A stretch of DNA of 64,000 nucleotides from Pedobacter sp. Bi126. Lineage in GTDB: Bacteria > Bacteroidota > Bacteroidia > Sphingobacteriales > Sphingobacteriaceae. The notes below the pieces were generated by a model. The model was not told where the DNA came from. It did not search any database and was given only the letters and a program-made list of their open reading frames with translations. How positions within the stretch are numbered: the stretch's first letter is position 1; every line of letters starts with the position of its first letter. Positions 10,575 to 20,770 of this stretch are shown here, in pieces. The stretch lies in NCBI RefSeq assembly GCF_918698245.1, contig NZ_CAKKMS010000001.1, positions 868,001 through 932,000 on the forward strand, written 5' to 3'. Made by a program: the position numbers and the translations under genes.

Positions 10575-13500
10575 TTAGTCTAACGTAATATCTAAACCTA
10601 ATCCGCGTAACTCATGTACCAATACGTTGAACGATTCTGGTACACCTGGTGTTGGTAGGTTCTCACCTTTAACAATGGCTTCGTAAGTTTTCGCTCTTCC
10701 GATTACATCATCCGATTTAACGGTTAAGATCTCCTGAAGAATATTAGCTGCACCGAATGCCTCTAATGCCCAAACCTCCATCTCACCAAAACGCTGACCA
10801 CCGAATTGGGCTTTACCACCCAATGGTTGTTGTGTAATTAATGAGTATGGTCCGATTGAACGGGCGTGCATCTTATCATCAACCATGTGACCTAATTTCA
10901 ACATGTAGATAATACCTACAGTTGTAGTCTGATCGAAACGCTCACCTGTTAAACCATTGTATAAGTAGGTTTTTCCTGAAGCAGGAACTCCTGCTTTAGC
11001 GATCCATTCTTCCACCTCATCGTGCGTAGCACCATCAAAAATCGGAGTTGCAAATTTAACACCCAATTCTTTACCGGCCCATGCCAATACGGTTTCGTAG
11101 ATCTGACCAAGGTTCATACGTGAAGGTACACCCAGTGGGTTCAACACGATATCAACCGGAGTACCATCAGCTAAGAAAGGCATATCTTCATCACGTACAA
11201 TACGCGCAACAATACCTTTGTTACCGTGGCGACCCGCCATTTTATCACCTACTTTTAATTTACGTTTTTTAGCTACATAAACTTTTGCCATCTGTACGAT
11301 TCCTGAAGGAAGCTCATCACCTACACTGATCGCGAATTTATCGCGTTTGTAAGCACCAAGTTCTTCGTTAACACGGATACCGTAATTGTGAAGCAACATT
11401 TTAATCATCTCGTTTTTATCATCATCAGTAGTCCATTTGTTAGGGCTAATGTGATTATAATCAAGCTCAGCTAAAATTTTCTGAGTAAATTTAGCGCCTT
11501 TAGCAACTAATAATTCTTTGTAAATGTTAAATACACCTTGAGATGTTTTTCCATTTACGATGGTGAATAATTTGTCAACTAATTCTGCTTTTAATTTCTC
11601 AGTGATATTGTTATATCCTTTGTCTAATTTCTCAATTGCCGATTTTTCCTCAGCTTTTGTAGTTTTCTTAGCACGGCTGAATAATTTGGTATCAATTACC
11701 ACACCTTGGATCGAAGGAGGAGTTTTTAAAGACGCATCTTTAACATCACCTGCTTTATCACCAAAAATTGCACGTAGTAATTTCTCTTCCGGTGAAGGAT
11801 CTGATTCTCCTTTTGGCGTAATCTTACCAATTAAAATATCACCTTCTTTTACATCAGCACCAATACGGATAATACCGTTTTCATCAAGGTCTTTAGTAGC
11901 CTCTTCGGAAACGTTCGGGATATCTGGTGTTAATTCCTCTTCTCCACGTTTAGTATCACGTACTTCTAATTCAAACTCTTCAATATGCAATGAAGTGAAA
12001 ACGTCATCACGAACAATACGCTCGTTGATTACAATCGCATCCTCAAAGTTGAAACCTTGCCAAGGCATGAATGCCACTTTCAAGTTTCTACCCAATGCCA
12101 ATTCACCATTCTCAGTTGCATAACCTTCGCAAAGTACTTGTCCTTTAGTAACTTTCTGACCTTTCTTAACGATTGGTTTTAAGTTGATACAAGTATTCTG
12201 GTTGGTTTTTTTGAATTTAATTAAACGGTAAGTTTTGCTATCACCTTCAAATGAAACTAAACGATCATCTTCGTTACGCTCATATTTAATGGTGATTTCG
12301 TTAGCATCAACATACTCTACAACACCGTCACCTTCTGCATTGATCAAAGTTCTTGAGTCACGTGCAACGCGACCTTCTAAACCTGTACCTACAATTGGTG
12401 CTTCAGGACGTAACAATGGTACGGCCTGGCGTTGCATGTTCGATCCCATCAACGCCCTGTTCGCATCATCATGTTCTAAGAACGGGATCAACGAAGCAGC
12501 GATTGAAGTAATCTGGTTAGGCGCAACGTCCATTAAGTCTAATTTCTCAGGCTCAATAATCGGGAAGTCACCCTCATAACGCGCTTTAACACGTGGTGTG
12601 GTAAAATTACCTTTATCATCATACTCTGCATTGGCCTGAGCGATGGTTTTACCATCTTCATCTTCTGCAGATAAATAAATAACGTCTGAATCTACAACTA
12701 CTTTACCATCTTCAACACGTTTGTATGGTGTTTCAATGAAACCTAAATTATTGATTTTTGCATGCACACAAAGTGATGAAATCAAACCAATGTTTGGTCC
12801 CTCTGGTGTTTCAATAGTACATAAACGACCATAGTGCGTATAGTGAACGTCACGTACCTCGAAACCGGCACGCTCACGTGATAAACCACCTGGGCCTAAA
12901 GCCGATAAACGGCGTTTGTGTGTGATCTCTGCCAATGGATTCGTTTGATCCATGAACTGAGATAACTGGTTAGTACCAAAGAACGAGTTGATAACCGATG
13001 ATAACGTACGGGCGTTAATCAAATCAGTTGGTGTAAACACCTCGTTATCGCGAATATTCATACGCTCACGGATTGTTCTGGCCATACGGGCTAAACCAAC
13101 ACCAAATTGTGCGTACAATTGCTCACCTACCGTACGTACACGACGGTTAGACAAGTGATCGATATCATCTACCTCTTCTTTTGAGTTGATCAATTTGATC
13201 AGGTATTTCACAATTGCAATAATATCTGCTTTTGTTAATACTTTAACCTCATCAGGGGTATTCATTTTTAATTTACGGTTGATGCGGTAACGACCAACAT
13301 CTCCTAAATCGTAACGTTTATCTGAAAAGAATAAACGATCAATGATACCACGGGCTGTTTCCTCATCAGGTGGTTCTGCGTTACGCAAAGCACGATAGAT
13401 GTTTTCTACAGCTTCTTTTTCTGAGTTTGATGTATCTTTCTGTAATGTATTATATATAATGGTATAATCAGCCTGACTTGCGCCATCTTCTTTAGACAAG

Positions 13501-14378
13501 ATGATGCTTTTTACGCCTGCTTCGATAACCATATCAATGTGTTCGTCTTCTAAAACGGTTTCTCTTTCAAGAATCACTTCATTACGGTCGATAGAAACTA
13601 CCTCACCTGTATCTTCATCTACAAAATCTTCAACCCATTTTTTCAATACCCTTGCTGCCAGTTTACGACCGATATATTTCTTCAAACCAGATTTACTAAC
13701 TTTTACTTCGTCAGCAAGATCAAAAAGTTCCAAGATGTCTTTATCAGAATCGTAACCGATAGCACGTAATAAAGTGGTAACCGGGAATTTTTTCTTACGA
13801 TCGATATAAGCATACATTACGTTATTAACGTCTGTAGCGAACTCGATCCATGAACCTTTGAAAGGAATTACACGTGCAGAATACAATTTGGTTCCATTTG
13901 TGTGACGGCTTTGACCGAAGAACACTCCTGGAGAACGGTGTAATTGCGAAACGATAACACGTTCTGCACCGTTGATAACAAACGTACCTTTTGGTGTCAT
14001 ATACGGGATTGTACCTAAGTACACATCCTGGATAATGGTTTCAAAATCTTCATGTTCTACATCATTACAAGAAAGCTTCAGCTTTGCTTTTAATGGAACA
14101 TTGTAGGTTAATCCACGCTCAATACACTCATGTATATCGTAACGTGGCGGATCAACAAAATAATCAAGAAACTCCAATACGAAGATATTTCTTGAATCTG
14201 TTATTGGAAAGTTTTCAGCAAACACTTTAAACAAACCTTCGCTAGAGCGATCGTCTGATGTGGTATCTATCTGGAAAAATTCTCTGAATGATTGCAATTG
14301 CACATCCAGAAAATCCGGATAGTCTATAATGTGCTTACTAGTTGCAAAATTTACTCTTTGTTCGACTGTCTTTGCCAA
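10575..14378 (-). CDS. rpoB: DNA-directed RNA polymerase subunit beta
   Basis: The 1267-aa beta subunit. The rifampicin region reads [20 protein letters not shown] followed by [11 protein letters not shown], the drug-sensitive sequence at all the usual resistance positions. C-terminal motifs [14 protein letters not shown] and [20 protein letters not shown] are intact. The start is TTG at 14378 (plus-strand CAA): no ATG or GTG lies between it and the in-frame stop TAG upstream, and the product then begins with the expected [11 protein letters not shown] rare start codon on such a highly expressed gene may tune its level relative to the ribosomal proteins. Confidence 0.97.
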   Translation of the reverse strand: MAKTVEQRVNFATSKHIIDYPDFLDVQLQSFREFFQIDTTSDDRSSEGLFKVFAENFPITDSRNIFVLEFLDYFVDPPRYDIHECIERGLTYNVPLKAKLKLSCNDVEHEDFETIIQDVYLGTIPYMTPKGTFVINGAERVIVSQLHRSPGVFFGQSRHTNGTKLYSARVIPFKGSWIEFATDVNNVMYAYIDRKKKFPVTTLLRAIGYDSDKDILELFDLADEVKVSKSGLKKYIGRKLAARVLKKWVEDFVDEDTGEVVSIDRNEVILERETVLEDEHIDMVIEAGVKSIILSKEDGASQADYTIIYNTLQKDTSNSEKEAVENIYRALRNAEPPDEETARGIIDRLFFSDKRYDLGDVGRYRINRKLKMNTPDEVKVLTKADIIAIVKYLIKLINSKEEVDDIDHLSNRRVRTVGEQLYAQFGVGLARMARTIRERMNIRDNEVFTPTDLINARTLSSVINSFFGTNQLSQFMDQTNPLAEITHKRRLSALGPGGLSRERAGFEVRDVHYTHYGRLCTIETPEGPNIGLISSLCVHAKINNLGFIETPYKRVEDGKVVVDSDVIYLSAEDEDGKTIAQANAEYDDKGNFTTPRVKARYEGDFPIIEPEKLDLMDVAPNQITSIAASLIPFLEHDDANRALMGSNMQRQAVPLLRPEAPIVGTGLEGRVARDSRTLINAEGDGVVEYVDANEITIKYERNEDDRLVSFEGDSKTYRLIKFKKTNQNTCINLKPIVKKGQKVTKGQVLCEGYATENGELALGRNLKVAFMPWQGFNFEDAIVINERIVRDDVFTSLHIEEFELEVRDTKRGEEELTPDIPNVSEEATKDLDENGIIRIGADVKEGDILIGKITPKGESDPSPEEKLLRAIFGDKAGDVKDASLKTPPSIQGVVIDTKLFSRAKKTTKAEEKSAIEKLDKGYNNITEKLKAELVDKLFTIVNGKTSQGVFNIYKELLVAKGAKFTQKILAELDYNHISPNKWTTDDDKNEMIKMLLHNYGIRVNEELGAYKRDKFAISVGDELPSGIVQMAKVYVAKKRKLKVGDKMAGRHGNKGIVARIVRDEDMPFLADGTPVDIVLNPLGVPSRMNLGQIYETVLAWAGKELGVKFATPIFDGATHDEVEEWIAKAGVPASGKTYLYNGLTGERFDQTTTVGIIYMLKLGHMVDDKMHARSIGPYSLITQQPLGGKAQFGGQRFGEMEVWALEAFGAANILQEILTVKSDDVIGRAKTYEAIVKGENLPTPGVPESFNVLVHELRGLGLDITLD

Positions 14379-14478
14379 TGGACTAAAAGATTTTAGTTTA
14401 AGAATAAACTATTTGTTTGGTTTCAGTTTCAACCATTCTCATTAACCAAACAAAATGAGATGTTTATAAACAGGTAAA

Positions 14479-14503
14479 GACACCGACATTTTCAGTCGGT
14501 GTC
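14479..14503 (-). promoter_or_regulatory. Hairpin between rplL and rpoB
   Basis: GACACCGAC and GTCGGTGTC form a perfect 9-bp stem with a 7-base loop. There is no T-run on the minus strand. It occupies the place where other bacteria have an attenuator or RNase III site that sets the rplL:rpoB ratio, so a similar role is likely. Confidence 0.65.
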
Positions 14504-14535
14504 TAATACATTTTTAGCTTAGCTAAGTTAAGTGA

Positions 14536-14913
14536 TTACTTAATCTCAACTACTGCTCCAGCTTCTTCTAATTGTTTTTTAAGAGCTTCTGCTTCGTCTT
14601 TAGTAACACCAGCTTTTAATTCTTTTGGTGCTCCGTCAACTAAGTCTTTTGCTTCTTTCAAACCAAGGCCAGTTAAGTCTTTAACAAGTTTTACAACTGC
14701 TAATTTAGCGCCACCAGCTTCTTTTAAGATAACATCAAATGATGTTTTTTCTGCAGCAGCAGCAGGTGCATCACCACCAGCAGCAGGACCAGCAACTACA
14801 GCAGCAGCTGCAGGCTCGATACCATACTCGTCTTTTAAGATTTGAGCTAATTCGTTAACTTCTTTAACTGTTAAGTTTACTAATTGCTCAGCAAACGATT
14901 TTAAATCTGCCAT
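14536..14913 (-). CDS. rplL: 50S ribosomal protein L7/L12 (bL12)
   Basis: The 125-aa stalk protein that recruits translation factors. N-terminal dimerisation helices (1-35) are followed by an Ala/Gly/Pro-rich hinge (about 34-56), then the globular factor-binding domain with KTSFDVIL and [20 protein letters not shown]. It lies 64 bases after rplJ, with which it forms the stalk complex. Confidence 0.98.
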   Translation of the reverse strand: MADLKSFAEQLVNLTVKEVNELAQILKDEYGIEPAAAAVVAGPAAGGDAPAAAAEKTSFDVILKEAGGAKLAVVKLVKDLTGLGLKEAKDLVDGAPKELKAGVTKDEAEALKKQLEEAGAVVEIK

Positions 14914-14977
14914 TTTATTAAGATTTTAAAAATTTACGTAAAAATAATTTTGTTTAATTGCGAACTTAAGGTGTTCG

Positions 14978-15499
14978 TTAACCTTCTCTTTCTTGTAGAG
15001 TTTTAACAATTCCTGCAATTTTGCCTCCGCTTGATTTAAGCGCAGATATAACATTCTTAGCTGGTGATTGTAATAATCCAATGATATCGCCAATAAGCTC
15101 TTCTCTCGATTTTAAGCTTACCAAGTTATTCAATTGGTCATCGCCAACGTATACTGATGAATCTATATATGCTGCTTTAAGCACTGGTTTATCAGATGTT
15201 CTTCTCAAAGTTTTAATCAACTTCGCCGGAGCGTTTGCTGTTTTTGAGAATAATAATGATGATGAACCTTTAAGGGCTTCGTATATCTCAGAAGCATCGC
15301 CATCTAAACCTTCAATCGCTTTGCGGATTAAAGAGTTTTTAGCAACTTTCATGATGATATCACCTTCGAAACATTTGCGGCGGATGTTGTTAATCTGCTC
15401 AACAGAAAGGCTAGATGTATCAGCAATATAGAAATTGCCATACTCTTGCATTTGTCCTTGTAGTTCTAAAACTACTTCGTTTTTTTCTTCTCTGTTCAT
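14978..15499 (-). CDS. rplJ: 50S ribosomal protein L10 (uL10)
   Basis: The 173-aa stalk base protein that binds 23S rRNA and carries L7/L12 dimers on its C-terminal helix. The N-domain with MKVAKNSLIRKA and the typical ending ALKSSGGKIAGIVKTL are present. Only 2 bases separate it from rplA, indicating translational coupling. In other bacteria L10-L12 represses its own mRNA leader; no separate leader is visible here. Confidence 0.97.
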   Translation of the reverse strand: MNREEKNEVVLELQGQMQEYGNFYIADTSSLSVEQINNIRRKCFEGDIIMKVAKNSLIRKAIEGLDGDASEIYEALKGSSSLLFSKTANAPAKLIKTLRRTSDKPVLKAAYIDSSVYVGDDQLNNLVSLKSREELIGDIIGLLQSPAKNVISALKSSGGKIAGIVKTLQEREG

Positions 15500-15501
15500 G
15501 A

Positions 15502-16200
15502 TTAAATCCCCGCTACTGATTTTGTTTCAATTGCAATTCCAGGACTCATTGTAGAAGACACGTGAATGCTTTTAAAATAAGTTCCTTTAGCAGCAGATGG
15601 TTTTAATTTTGAAATTACCTGAATGATTTCAAGTGCATTCTCATAAATTTTATCTGCTGGGAATGATACTTTCCCTATTGAAGCGTGTATAATACCGCTT
15701 TTGTCTACTTTAAAATCAATCTTACCTGCTTTAACCTCTGTTACAGCTTTACCAACTTCGTTAGTTACTGTACCAGATTTTGGATTTGGCATTAAGTTCC
15801 TTGGACCTAAAACGCGGCCTAATTTACCTACTTTTGCCATACAAGCTGGTGTTGTGATAATAATGTCTACATCGGTCCAACCACCTTCAATTTTAGCCAC
15901 ATATTCGTCTAAACCTACGAAGTCTGCGCCAGCTGCTTTCGCTTCTTCTTCCTTATCAGGAGTTACTAGAGCTAAAACACGTACAGTTTTACCTGTACCG
16001 TGTGGTAAAGTAGCAATACCACGTACCATTTGATTCGCTTTACGCGGATCTACACCTAAAGATACATCAATATCAACTGATGCGTCAAATTTAGTGGTAG
16101 TGATTTCTTTTACCAAAGCAGCAGCAGCCTGTAAAGTATAAGCTTTACCAGCTTCTATTTTAGCGTGTGCCTTTTTTTGATTTTTAGTTAATTTCGCCAC
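15502..16200 (-). CDS. rplA: 50S ribosomal protein L1 (uL1)
   Basis: A 232-aa protein of the L1 stalk, a binder of 23S rRNA and in many bacteria the repressor of the L11-L1 mRNA. The signature around [18 protein letters not shown] (about 128-145) and the C-terminal [10 protein letters not shown] are intact. It lies 20 bases after rplK. Confidence 0.98.
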   Translation of the reverse strand: MAKLTKNQKKAHAKIEAGKAYTLQAAAALVKEITTTKFDASVDIDVSLGVDPRKANQMVRGIATLPHGTGKTVRVLALVTPDKEEEAKAAGADFVGLDEYVAKIEGGWTDVDIIITTPACMAKVGKLGRVLGPRNLMPNPKSGTVTNEVGKAVTEVKAGKIDFKVDKSGIIHASIGKVSFPADKIYENALEIIQVISKLKPSAAKGTYFKSIHVSSTMSPGIAIETKSVAGI

Positions 16201-16220
16201 TGTTGTAAACTGTTTTTTAA

Positions 16221-16664
16221 TTAATTGTTCCAGGGTGCGTCACCAGAAACGGTGATTCCCATACTGCGTGCTGTACCAGCAACCATACTCATTGCAGATT
16301 CGATTGTAAATGCATTTAAATCAGGCATTTTATCTTCAGCAATAACTTTAATCTGGTCCCAGGTCACCGATCCAACTTTTTTACGGTTAGGCTCAGCAGA
16401 ACCACTCTGTAATTTAGTAGCATCTTTTAACTGGATAGCTACAGGAGGGGTTTTGATGATGAAATCGAATGACTTATCAGCATAAACAGTAATTACAACT
16501 GGCAATACTTTACCTGCTTTATCTTGGGTACGAGCGTTGTACTGTTTGCAAAACTCCATAATATTCACCCCTTTAGCACCTAATGCAGGTCCTACCGGTG
16601 GCGATGGATTTGCCGCTCCGCCTTTGATCTGTAATTTGATCATTGCACTGACTTCTTTTGCCAT
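16221..16664 (-). CDS. rplK: 50S ribosomal protein L11 (uL11)
   Basis: A 147-aa GTPase-centre protein. The proline-rich [20 protein letters not shown] (about 18-37) and the C-terminal RNA-binding domain with AGTARSMGI are typical. It is the first gene of rplKAJL-rpoBC, with its own promoter about 95 bases upstream after the nusG terminator. Confidence 0.98.
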   Translation of the reverse strand: MAKEVSAMIKLQIKGGAANPSPPVGPALGAKGVNIMEFCKQYNARTQDKAGKVLPVVITVYADKSFDFIIKTPPVAIQLKDATKLQSGSAEPNRKKVGSVTWDQIKVIAEDKMPDLNAFTIESAMSMVAGTARSMGITVSGDAPWNN

Positions 16665-16757
16665 TTTGTGTTTTTTGTTTATTTAAAACTCAATGTTAAA
16701 TATTGGAAGCATGTAACATTTAAATTCCTTTATGTTCCTATAAAACTAAAAGGACTG

Positions 16758-16788
16758 CAAAGATATGGATAATCTTGCAGATGCACAA
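16758..16788 (-). promoter_or_regulatory. Promoter of the rplK-rplA-rplJ-rplL-rpoB-rpoC operon
   Basis: On the minus strand TTG (16788-16786), a 20-bp spacer and TATCTTTG (16765-16758) match the phylum consensus exactly. The leader of about 85-90 bases contains an imperfect stem (CCTTT ... AAAGG) and is the natural place to look for an L1 autoregulatory site. Confidence 0.8.
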
Positions 16789-16992
16789 TAGATGGAGAGA
16801 AATATATTTAATAATAAATAAGGTGTATAAAATATGTTCAATAAATCAGCGATTAAGAAAAACAGTTTCTTCGATTATAAGCCATCAACAGATTGCTTCA
16901 CTCCACTACAGGGGCCCTTTTTGTTCGCATTGACGGAATAAACCACAAAACTTACATTAATTATTAAGCGATTTAAAAAATCATTTAAAAAG
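16789..16992. other. Gap between the rplK promoter and the nusG terminator, with a decayed palindrome half
   Basis: No gene is seen. At 16889-16936 the sequence runs CAGATTGCTTCACTCC ... GTTCGCATTGACGG. This matches one arm of the widespread CAGATTGCTTCG...CGCAATGACG intergenic palindrome; the other arm is missing. The rest is AT-rich and featureless. Confidence 0.45.
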
Positions 16993-17027
16993 AAAAAACC
17001 GCATGAAATAAATTCTGCGGTCTTTTT
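16993..17027 (-). terminator. Terminator downstream of nusG
   Basis: On the minus strand ACCGCAGAA and TTCATGCGGT pair and are followed by TTTTTTCTTTTT. It separates the tuf-secE-nusG transcript from the rplK operon. Confidence 0.85.
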
Positions 17028-17046
17028 ATATTCTAAAAATAATTTC

Positions 17047-17586
17047 TTACTCTTTTTCTACTTGCATGTAGTTAAGCTCAAGTGGCGTTTTACGTCCAAA
17101 AATCTTAACCATAACTTTCAGTTTTTTCTTCTCTTCGTTTACCTCTTCGATAATACCTGAGAAACCATTGAAAGGTCCGTCCATTACTTTAATGCCTTCG
17201 CCAACATAGTAAGGTACATTCATCGTTTCTCCTTGCTCACTCATTTCATCAACCACACCTAAAATACGGTTAACTTCTGCCTGGCGCATTGGGATTGGAT
17301 TACCAGCTTTATCACCCAGGAAACCAATAACACTATTAATTCCTTTAATGATATGCTCTAATTCTCCATCTAATGTAGCTTCGATTAAAACATAACCAGG
17401 ATAAAAGTTACGCTCTTTGGCAATTTTTTTACCATCTTTCATTTGGTAATATTTTTCCATTGGTATTAAAACCTGAGGAACCAAATGAGAGAAACCTAAA
17501 CGGCTGATCTCAGCATCAATGTACTGTTTTACTTTCTTTTCCTTACCGCTAACAGCCCTTACAACGTACCACTTTAGATCGCTCAT
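17047..17586 (-). CDS. nusG: Transcription termination/antitermination factor NusG
   Basis: A 179-aa elongation factor that binds the beta' clamp. The NGN domain begins KWYVVRAVSGKEKKV and contains NFYPGYVLIEA; the C-terminal KOW domain has VMDGPFNGFSGIIEEVN. It lies 9 bases after secE, the usual arrangement. Confidence 0.97.
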   Translation of the reverse strand: MSDLKWYVVRAVSGKEKKVKQYIDAEISRLGFSHLVPQVLIPMEKYYQMKDGKKIAKERNFYPGYVLIEATLDGELEHIIKGINSVIGFLGDKAGNPIPMRQAEVNRILGVVDEMSEQGETMNVPYYVGEGIKVMDGPFNGFSGIIEEVNEEKKKLKVMVKIFGRKTPLELNYMQVEKE

Positions 17587-17595
17587 TAGTAAATA

Positions 17596-17793
17596 TTAAT
17601 TAGAAAGTGATTTATAAAAAGTATCTAACACAAATGTCGATCCTTTATCCATTGCAAAAATAACCAATGCAATAATTAAAGAAGCCACTAATACAAGAAT
17701 TGCAGAACTTTGCAGTTCACCCCAAGTAGGCCATGTAACCTTCTGGGTCATTTCATCGTACGATTCTTTTATAAACTCAACTACTTTAGCCAT
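17596..17793 (-). CDS. secE: Protein translocase subunit SecE
   Basis: A 65-aa single-span component of SecYEG. It has the conserved amphipathic segment ESYDEMTQKVTWPTWGEL before one membrane helix (about 34-53). The frame is open for 24 more codons upstream, but those codons are made by the GAATGA-word repeat at 17803-17893; the start at ATG 17793 (MAKVVEFIKE) gives the normal length. Confidence 0.95.
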   Translation of the reverse strand: MAKVVEFIKESYDEMTQKVTWPTWGELQSSAILVLVASLIIALVIFAMDKGSTFVLDTFYKSLSN

Positions 17794-17802
17794 ATTTAAT
17801 TT

Positions 17803-17893
17803 ATTGAATGACAGAATGACTAAATGAGTGAATGATAATATTCGAAAGCTGACTTTCAAATTCAATCATTCACTCATTCAATTACTCAACCAT
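17803..17893. repeat. GAATGAGT-word inverted repeat upstream of secE
   Basis: Variants of GAATGA/GAGTGAATGA recur on one side and their complements on the other, with a perfect 14-bp match between 17823-17836 (AATGAGTGAATGAT) and 17865-17878. It lies between tRNA-Trp and secE inside a probable single transcript and may guide tRNA release. Confidence 0.75.
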
Positions 17894-17902
17894 TGTTTTG
17901 AG

Positions 17903-17973
17903 CACGGGAACAAGGATTCGAACCCTGATCAAAGGTTTTGGAGACCTCTATTCTACCGTTGAACTATTCCCGT
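17903..17973 (-). tRNA. tRNA-Trp (CCA anticodon)
   Basis: A full cloverleaf on the minus strand: 7-bp acceptor ACGGGAA/TTCCCGT, D-arm, anticodon loop with CCA, and T-loop GGTTCGAATCC. No CCA end is encoded. It lies between tuf and secE, as in many Bacteroidota. Confidence 0.96.
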
Positions 17974-17979
17974 AATTAG

Positions 17980-18017
17980 AAAGCAAAGTGCTTAAGCGTG
18001 CTCAAACACTTTGCTTT
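17980..18017 (-). promoter_or_regulatory. Hairpin between tuf and tRNA-Trp
   Basis: AAAGCAAAGTG and CACTTTGCTTT form a perfect 11-bp stem with a 16-base loop. No T-run follows on the minus strand. A second small palindrome, TCCCGATAAATCGGGA, lies at 18034-18049. Together they probably mark partial termination or processing between EF-Tu mRNA and the tRNA. Confidence 0.55.
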
Positions 18018-18057
18018 TCTTATTTTTCTTTAGTCCCGATAAATCGGGATTTAAGAT

Positions 18058-19245
18058 TTATTTTAAAATTTCAGTTACCTGACCAGCACCTACTGTTCTA
18101 CCACCTTCACGGATAGCGAAACGTAGACCTTTTTCCATTGCGATAGCGTTGATCAACTTTACAGTGATTGTAACGTTATCACCTGGCATTACCATCTCAG
18201 TACCTTCAGCTAGTGAAATCTCACCAGTAACGTCTGTGGTACGGAAATAGAATTGAGGACGGTATTTGTTGAAGAATGGAGTGTGACGACCACCTTCTGC
18301 TTTTGATAATACATAGATCTCAGCTTTGAAATCAGTGTGAGGAGTTACTGAACCTGGTTTACAGATTACCATACCACGACGGATATCAGTTTTCTCAATA
18401 CCACGTAACAATAAACCTACGTTATCACCAGCTTCACCATAATCTAAGATCTTACGGAACATCTCAACACCAGTTACTGTAGATTTTAAGTTCTCAGCGC
18501 CCATACCTAAGATTTCAACTGGATCTCCAGAGTTGATTACACCACGCTCGATACGACCAGTTGCTACAGTACCACGACCAGTGATCGAGAATACATCTTC
18601 AACAGGCATTAAGAATGGAAGATCAGTTAAACGTGGAGGAATTGGAATGTAGCTATCAACAGCATCCATTAATTCCATAATTTTTGCTACCCATTTAGCA
18701 TCTCCGTTCAAACCACCTAAAGCAGAACCTTGAATAACAGGAATATCATCACCAGGGAAATCGTAGAACGATAATAATTCACGAACTTCCATTTCTACTA
18801 ATTCTAATAATTCAGGATCATCAACCATATCCACTTTGTTCATGAATACAACCAATGAAGGTACACCAACCTGACGAGCCAATAAGATGTGCTCACGAGT
18901 TTGTGGCATTGGACCATCAGTAGCAGCAACAACGATAATAGCACCATCCATTTGAGCCGCACCTGTAACCATGTTTTTAACATAATCCGCGTGACCTGGA
19001 CAATCTACGTGTGCGTAGTGACGGTTTGCAGTTGAATACTCAACGTGCGCAGTATTAATTGTAATACCTCTTTCTTTTTCCTCAGGAGCTGAGTCAATTG
19101 AATCGAATGAACGTGCCTCAGATAAACCTGCATCAGCTAAAACTTTTGTAATAGCTGCTGTTAAAGTTGTTTTACCGTGATCGACGTGACCGATTGTACC
19201 GATGTTTAAGTGCGGTTTACTACGGTCAAATTTTTCTTTTGCCAT
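18058..19245 (-). CDS. tuf: Elongation factor Tu
   Basis: The 395-aa GTPase that delivers aminoacyl-tRNA to the ribosome. The P-loop GHVDHGKT (about 18-25), [20 protein letters not shown] and SALGG motifs are intact, followed by domains 2 and 3 ending [10 protein letters not shown]. It is embedded between four upstream tRNA genes and tRNA-Trp. Confidence 0.99.
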   Translation of the reverse strand: MAKEKFDRSKPHLNIGTIGHVDHGKTTLTAAITKVLADAGLSEARSFDSIDSAPEEKERGITINTAHVEYSTANRHYAHVDCPGHADYVKNMVTGAAQMDGAIIVVAATDGPMPQTREHILLARQVGVPSLVVFMNKVDMVDDPELLELVEMEVRELLSFYDFPGDDIPVIQGSALGGLNGDAKWVAKIMELMDAVDSYIPIPPRLTDLPFLMPVEDVFSITGRGTVATGRIERGVINSGDPVEILGMGAENLKSTVTGVEMFRKILDYGEAGDNVGLLLRGIEKTDIRRGMVICKPGSVTPHTDFKAEIYVLSKAEGGRHTPFFNKYRPQFYFRTTDVTGEISLAEGTEMVMPGDNVTITVKLINAIAMEKGLRFAIREGGRTVGAGQVTEILK

Positions 19246-19370
19246 TTTATTTATAACTAATTAGTAGGTTAACTTTTTATTAATTTTATTTATTGTTTTG
19301 ATGCAATGCAACACAAAAAACCTTGTCTACCCTGCATATTAAACAGATTTAACAAAGCTTTATTATCCTG

Positions 19371-19442
<72 letters not shown>

Positions 19443-19524
19443 TTTTTAGTTTCCAGTTCCAGCCTTTAGTTTTAACCAAATAAAAACTGTTACCAATAAC
19501 TGCCCACTTTCTAATTTTTATTGG

Positions 19525-19597
19525 AGCGGAAGACGAGGTTCGAACTCGCGACCTATAGCTTGGAAGGCTATCGCTCTACCAACTGAGCTACTTCCGC
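19525..19597 (-). tRNA. tRNA-Gly (TCC anticodon)
   Basis: Cloverleaf on the minus strand with acceptor GCGGAAG, anticodon loop CTTCCAA and T-loop AGTTCGAACCT. It lies between tRNA-Tyr and tRNA-Thr(GGT). Confidence 0.95.
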
Positions 19598-19678
19598 TTT
19601 TAAAAACTAGTGATTGATTGAATGAAAGAATGATAGAAATAATCTCTCATTAAAACATTTGGTCGTTCATTTAAAGTG

Positions 19679-19761
19679 TGGGGAGAGAAGGATTCGAACC
19701 TTCGAAATCTTGCGATAACAGAGTTACAGTCTGTCCCATTTGGCCGCTCTGGAATCTCCCC
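19679..19761 (-). tRNA. tRNA-Tyr (GTA anticodon)
   Basis: A class II tRNA of 83 bases on the minus strand: acceptor GGGGAGA, anticodon loop CTGTAAC, a long variable arm and T-loop GGTTCGAATCC. Confidence 0.95.
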
Positions 19762-19800
19762 ATTTTCTACTTTAAAATGCTAACACTTTAAAATAAAAAG

Positions 19801-19873
<73 letters not shown>

Positions 19874-20001
19874 TTTAAATTTTGTGCAATGATACGAAAA
19901 ATCTTCATTTTTCATACTATTAACGTGTTTTTTTAAAACTTTTATCTTTTTAAAGAACAAGCCTTTTCTTCTTGGCCTAACACCGTTTCCGAAAGGGAAT
20001 G

Positions 20002-20030
20002 CAAATATACACACTTATATTTCACTTCAA
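20002..20030 (-). promoter_or_regulatory. Promoter of the tRNA-tuf-secE-nusG transcript
   Basis: On the minus strand TTG (20030-20028), an 18-bp spacer and TATATTTG (20009-20002) resemble the phylum consensus. It lies about 130 bases upstream of tRNA-Thr(TGT), leaving a leader that would be trimmed off. Confidence 0.6.
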
Positions 20031-20072
20031 AATAAATTTGAAAAAAAATAGTGAAATTTTTAGCCCTCACAC

Positions 20073-20147
20073 TCAATTAAGACGATTTAAAATAATAGGT
20101 ACTTCATAATCAGCCGCTTTGCTTTCGCTTAAAATCGTATTATTTTT
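20073..20147 (-). pseudogene. Duplicated, decayed copy of the hpf 3' end
   Basis: About 250 bases downstream of hpf the minus strand repeats the hpf ending. The intact gene ends AILSESEAADY-stop. This copy, in frame, reads TILSESKAADY and then continues EVPIILNRLN before its stop. The matching DNA (20107-20140) is about 85-90% identical to the real tail. No start or body is present and a stop lies just upstream, so it is a relic of a local duplication. Confidence 0.6.
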
Positions 20148-20156
20148 TTAACTTTT

Positions 20157-20352
20157 TCGGTGTTCTAACGAATATGAATCGGTTTTTAAGTTTAATTGCG
20201 CCCGCTCTCACCTCCCGGTGCTTTCCAGCTACCACTTCTTACATCCTTTAACATCACCAAATCGTTTACATCCTTATTAATTTTAAAAAAAATCAATCGA
20301 TACCATTTATTAATTAGTTAAAAACAACAGCAAATTCCTCACGATAGTCCAT
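20157..20352. other. Gap between the hpf relic and the hpf terminator
   Basis: No gene is seen. It contains one GC-rich patch at about 20199-20240 (GCGCCCGCTCTCACCTCCC type) inside very AT-rich DNA, the kind of decayed intergenic repeat also seen near 24.6 and 58.5 kb. No structure could be assigned. Confidence 0.3.
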
Positions 20353-20391
20353 AAAAAAGGCAACATAATGATTAATCATGTTGCCTTTTCT
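20353..20391 (-). terminator. Terminator of the rpsU-xerC-hpf unit
   Basis: AAAAGGCAACAT and ATGTTGCCTTTT form a long stem, and on the minus strand a run of T follows. It lies about 18 bases after the hpf stop. Confidence 0.88.
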
Positions 20392-20408
20392 TAAAATAAT
20401 GCTAATTT

Positions 20409-20756
20409 TTAGTAATCAGCGGCTTCGCTTTCGCTTAAAATTGCTTTATGCTCACTTAATTTTGCGCGTGTTTTATCTTTATGTTTAGTGATCTGCTTTC
20501 TTAATGACTCAATTGCCAGATCTGTGGCTTCTTCGAATGATTTACATTGTTCTTTAGCGAAGAGGGTACCTCCCGGCACAATGAGTTTTATCTCACTAAT
20601 TTTATTGGCCTCATCCTCTACGTTTTCTAACTTTAAATACACTTCTCCGCTAATGATCTGGTCGAAAAACTGATCTAGCTTATTTGCTTTTTTTTGTATA
20701 AAATCTAACAACTTACTGTCTGCACTGAAGTGGATTGATTGAACTCCGATTTTCAT
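20409..20756 (-). CDS. hpf: Ribosome hibernation-promoting factor, short form
   Basis: A 115-aa HPF/RaiA-family protein that binds the decoding centre of idle ribosomes. It opens MKIGVQSIHFSADSKLLDFI and has the beta-alpha-beta core with the basic helix EQCKSFEEATDLAIESLRKQ. The long form's dimerisation domain is absent. Fourteen bases after xerC, it carries a strong SD (AAAGGAGG, 4 bases before ATG), rare in this phylum. A relic copy of its tail lies downstream. Confidence 0.95.
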   Translation of the reverse strand: MKIGVQSIHFSADSKLLDFIQKKANKLDQFFDQIISGEVYLKLENVEDEANKISEIKLIVPGGTLFAKEQCKSFEEATDLAIESLRKQITKHKDKTRAKLSEHKAILSESEAADY

Positions 20757-20760
20757 TTTT

Positions 20761-20766
20761 CCTCCT
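20761..20766 (-). promoter_or_regulatory. Strong Shine-Dalgarno sequence of hpf
   Basis: AAAGGAGG precedes the hpf ATG, with 4 bases between AGGAGG and the start. Most genes in the window have only A/T upstream of the start, so this is exceptional. Only rpsU, two genes upstream in the same unit, has a comparable site. Confidence 0.7.
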
Positions 20767-20770
20767 TTTT

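Noticed and set aside
11560..12123. 187-codon plus-strand frame inside rpoB
   Set aside because: It is the Ser-rich antisense shadow of rpoB, expected from its codon usage.
16889..16936. Intact REP palindrome near the rplK promoter
   Set aside because: Only one arm can be recognised, so it is listed as a decayed half and not as a full element.
20150..20340. tmRNA in the gap upstream of the tRNA cluster
   Set aside because: The alanine-tRNA-like ends and tag ending in ALAA are absent; the coding-like piece is explained by the hpf tail duplicate.
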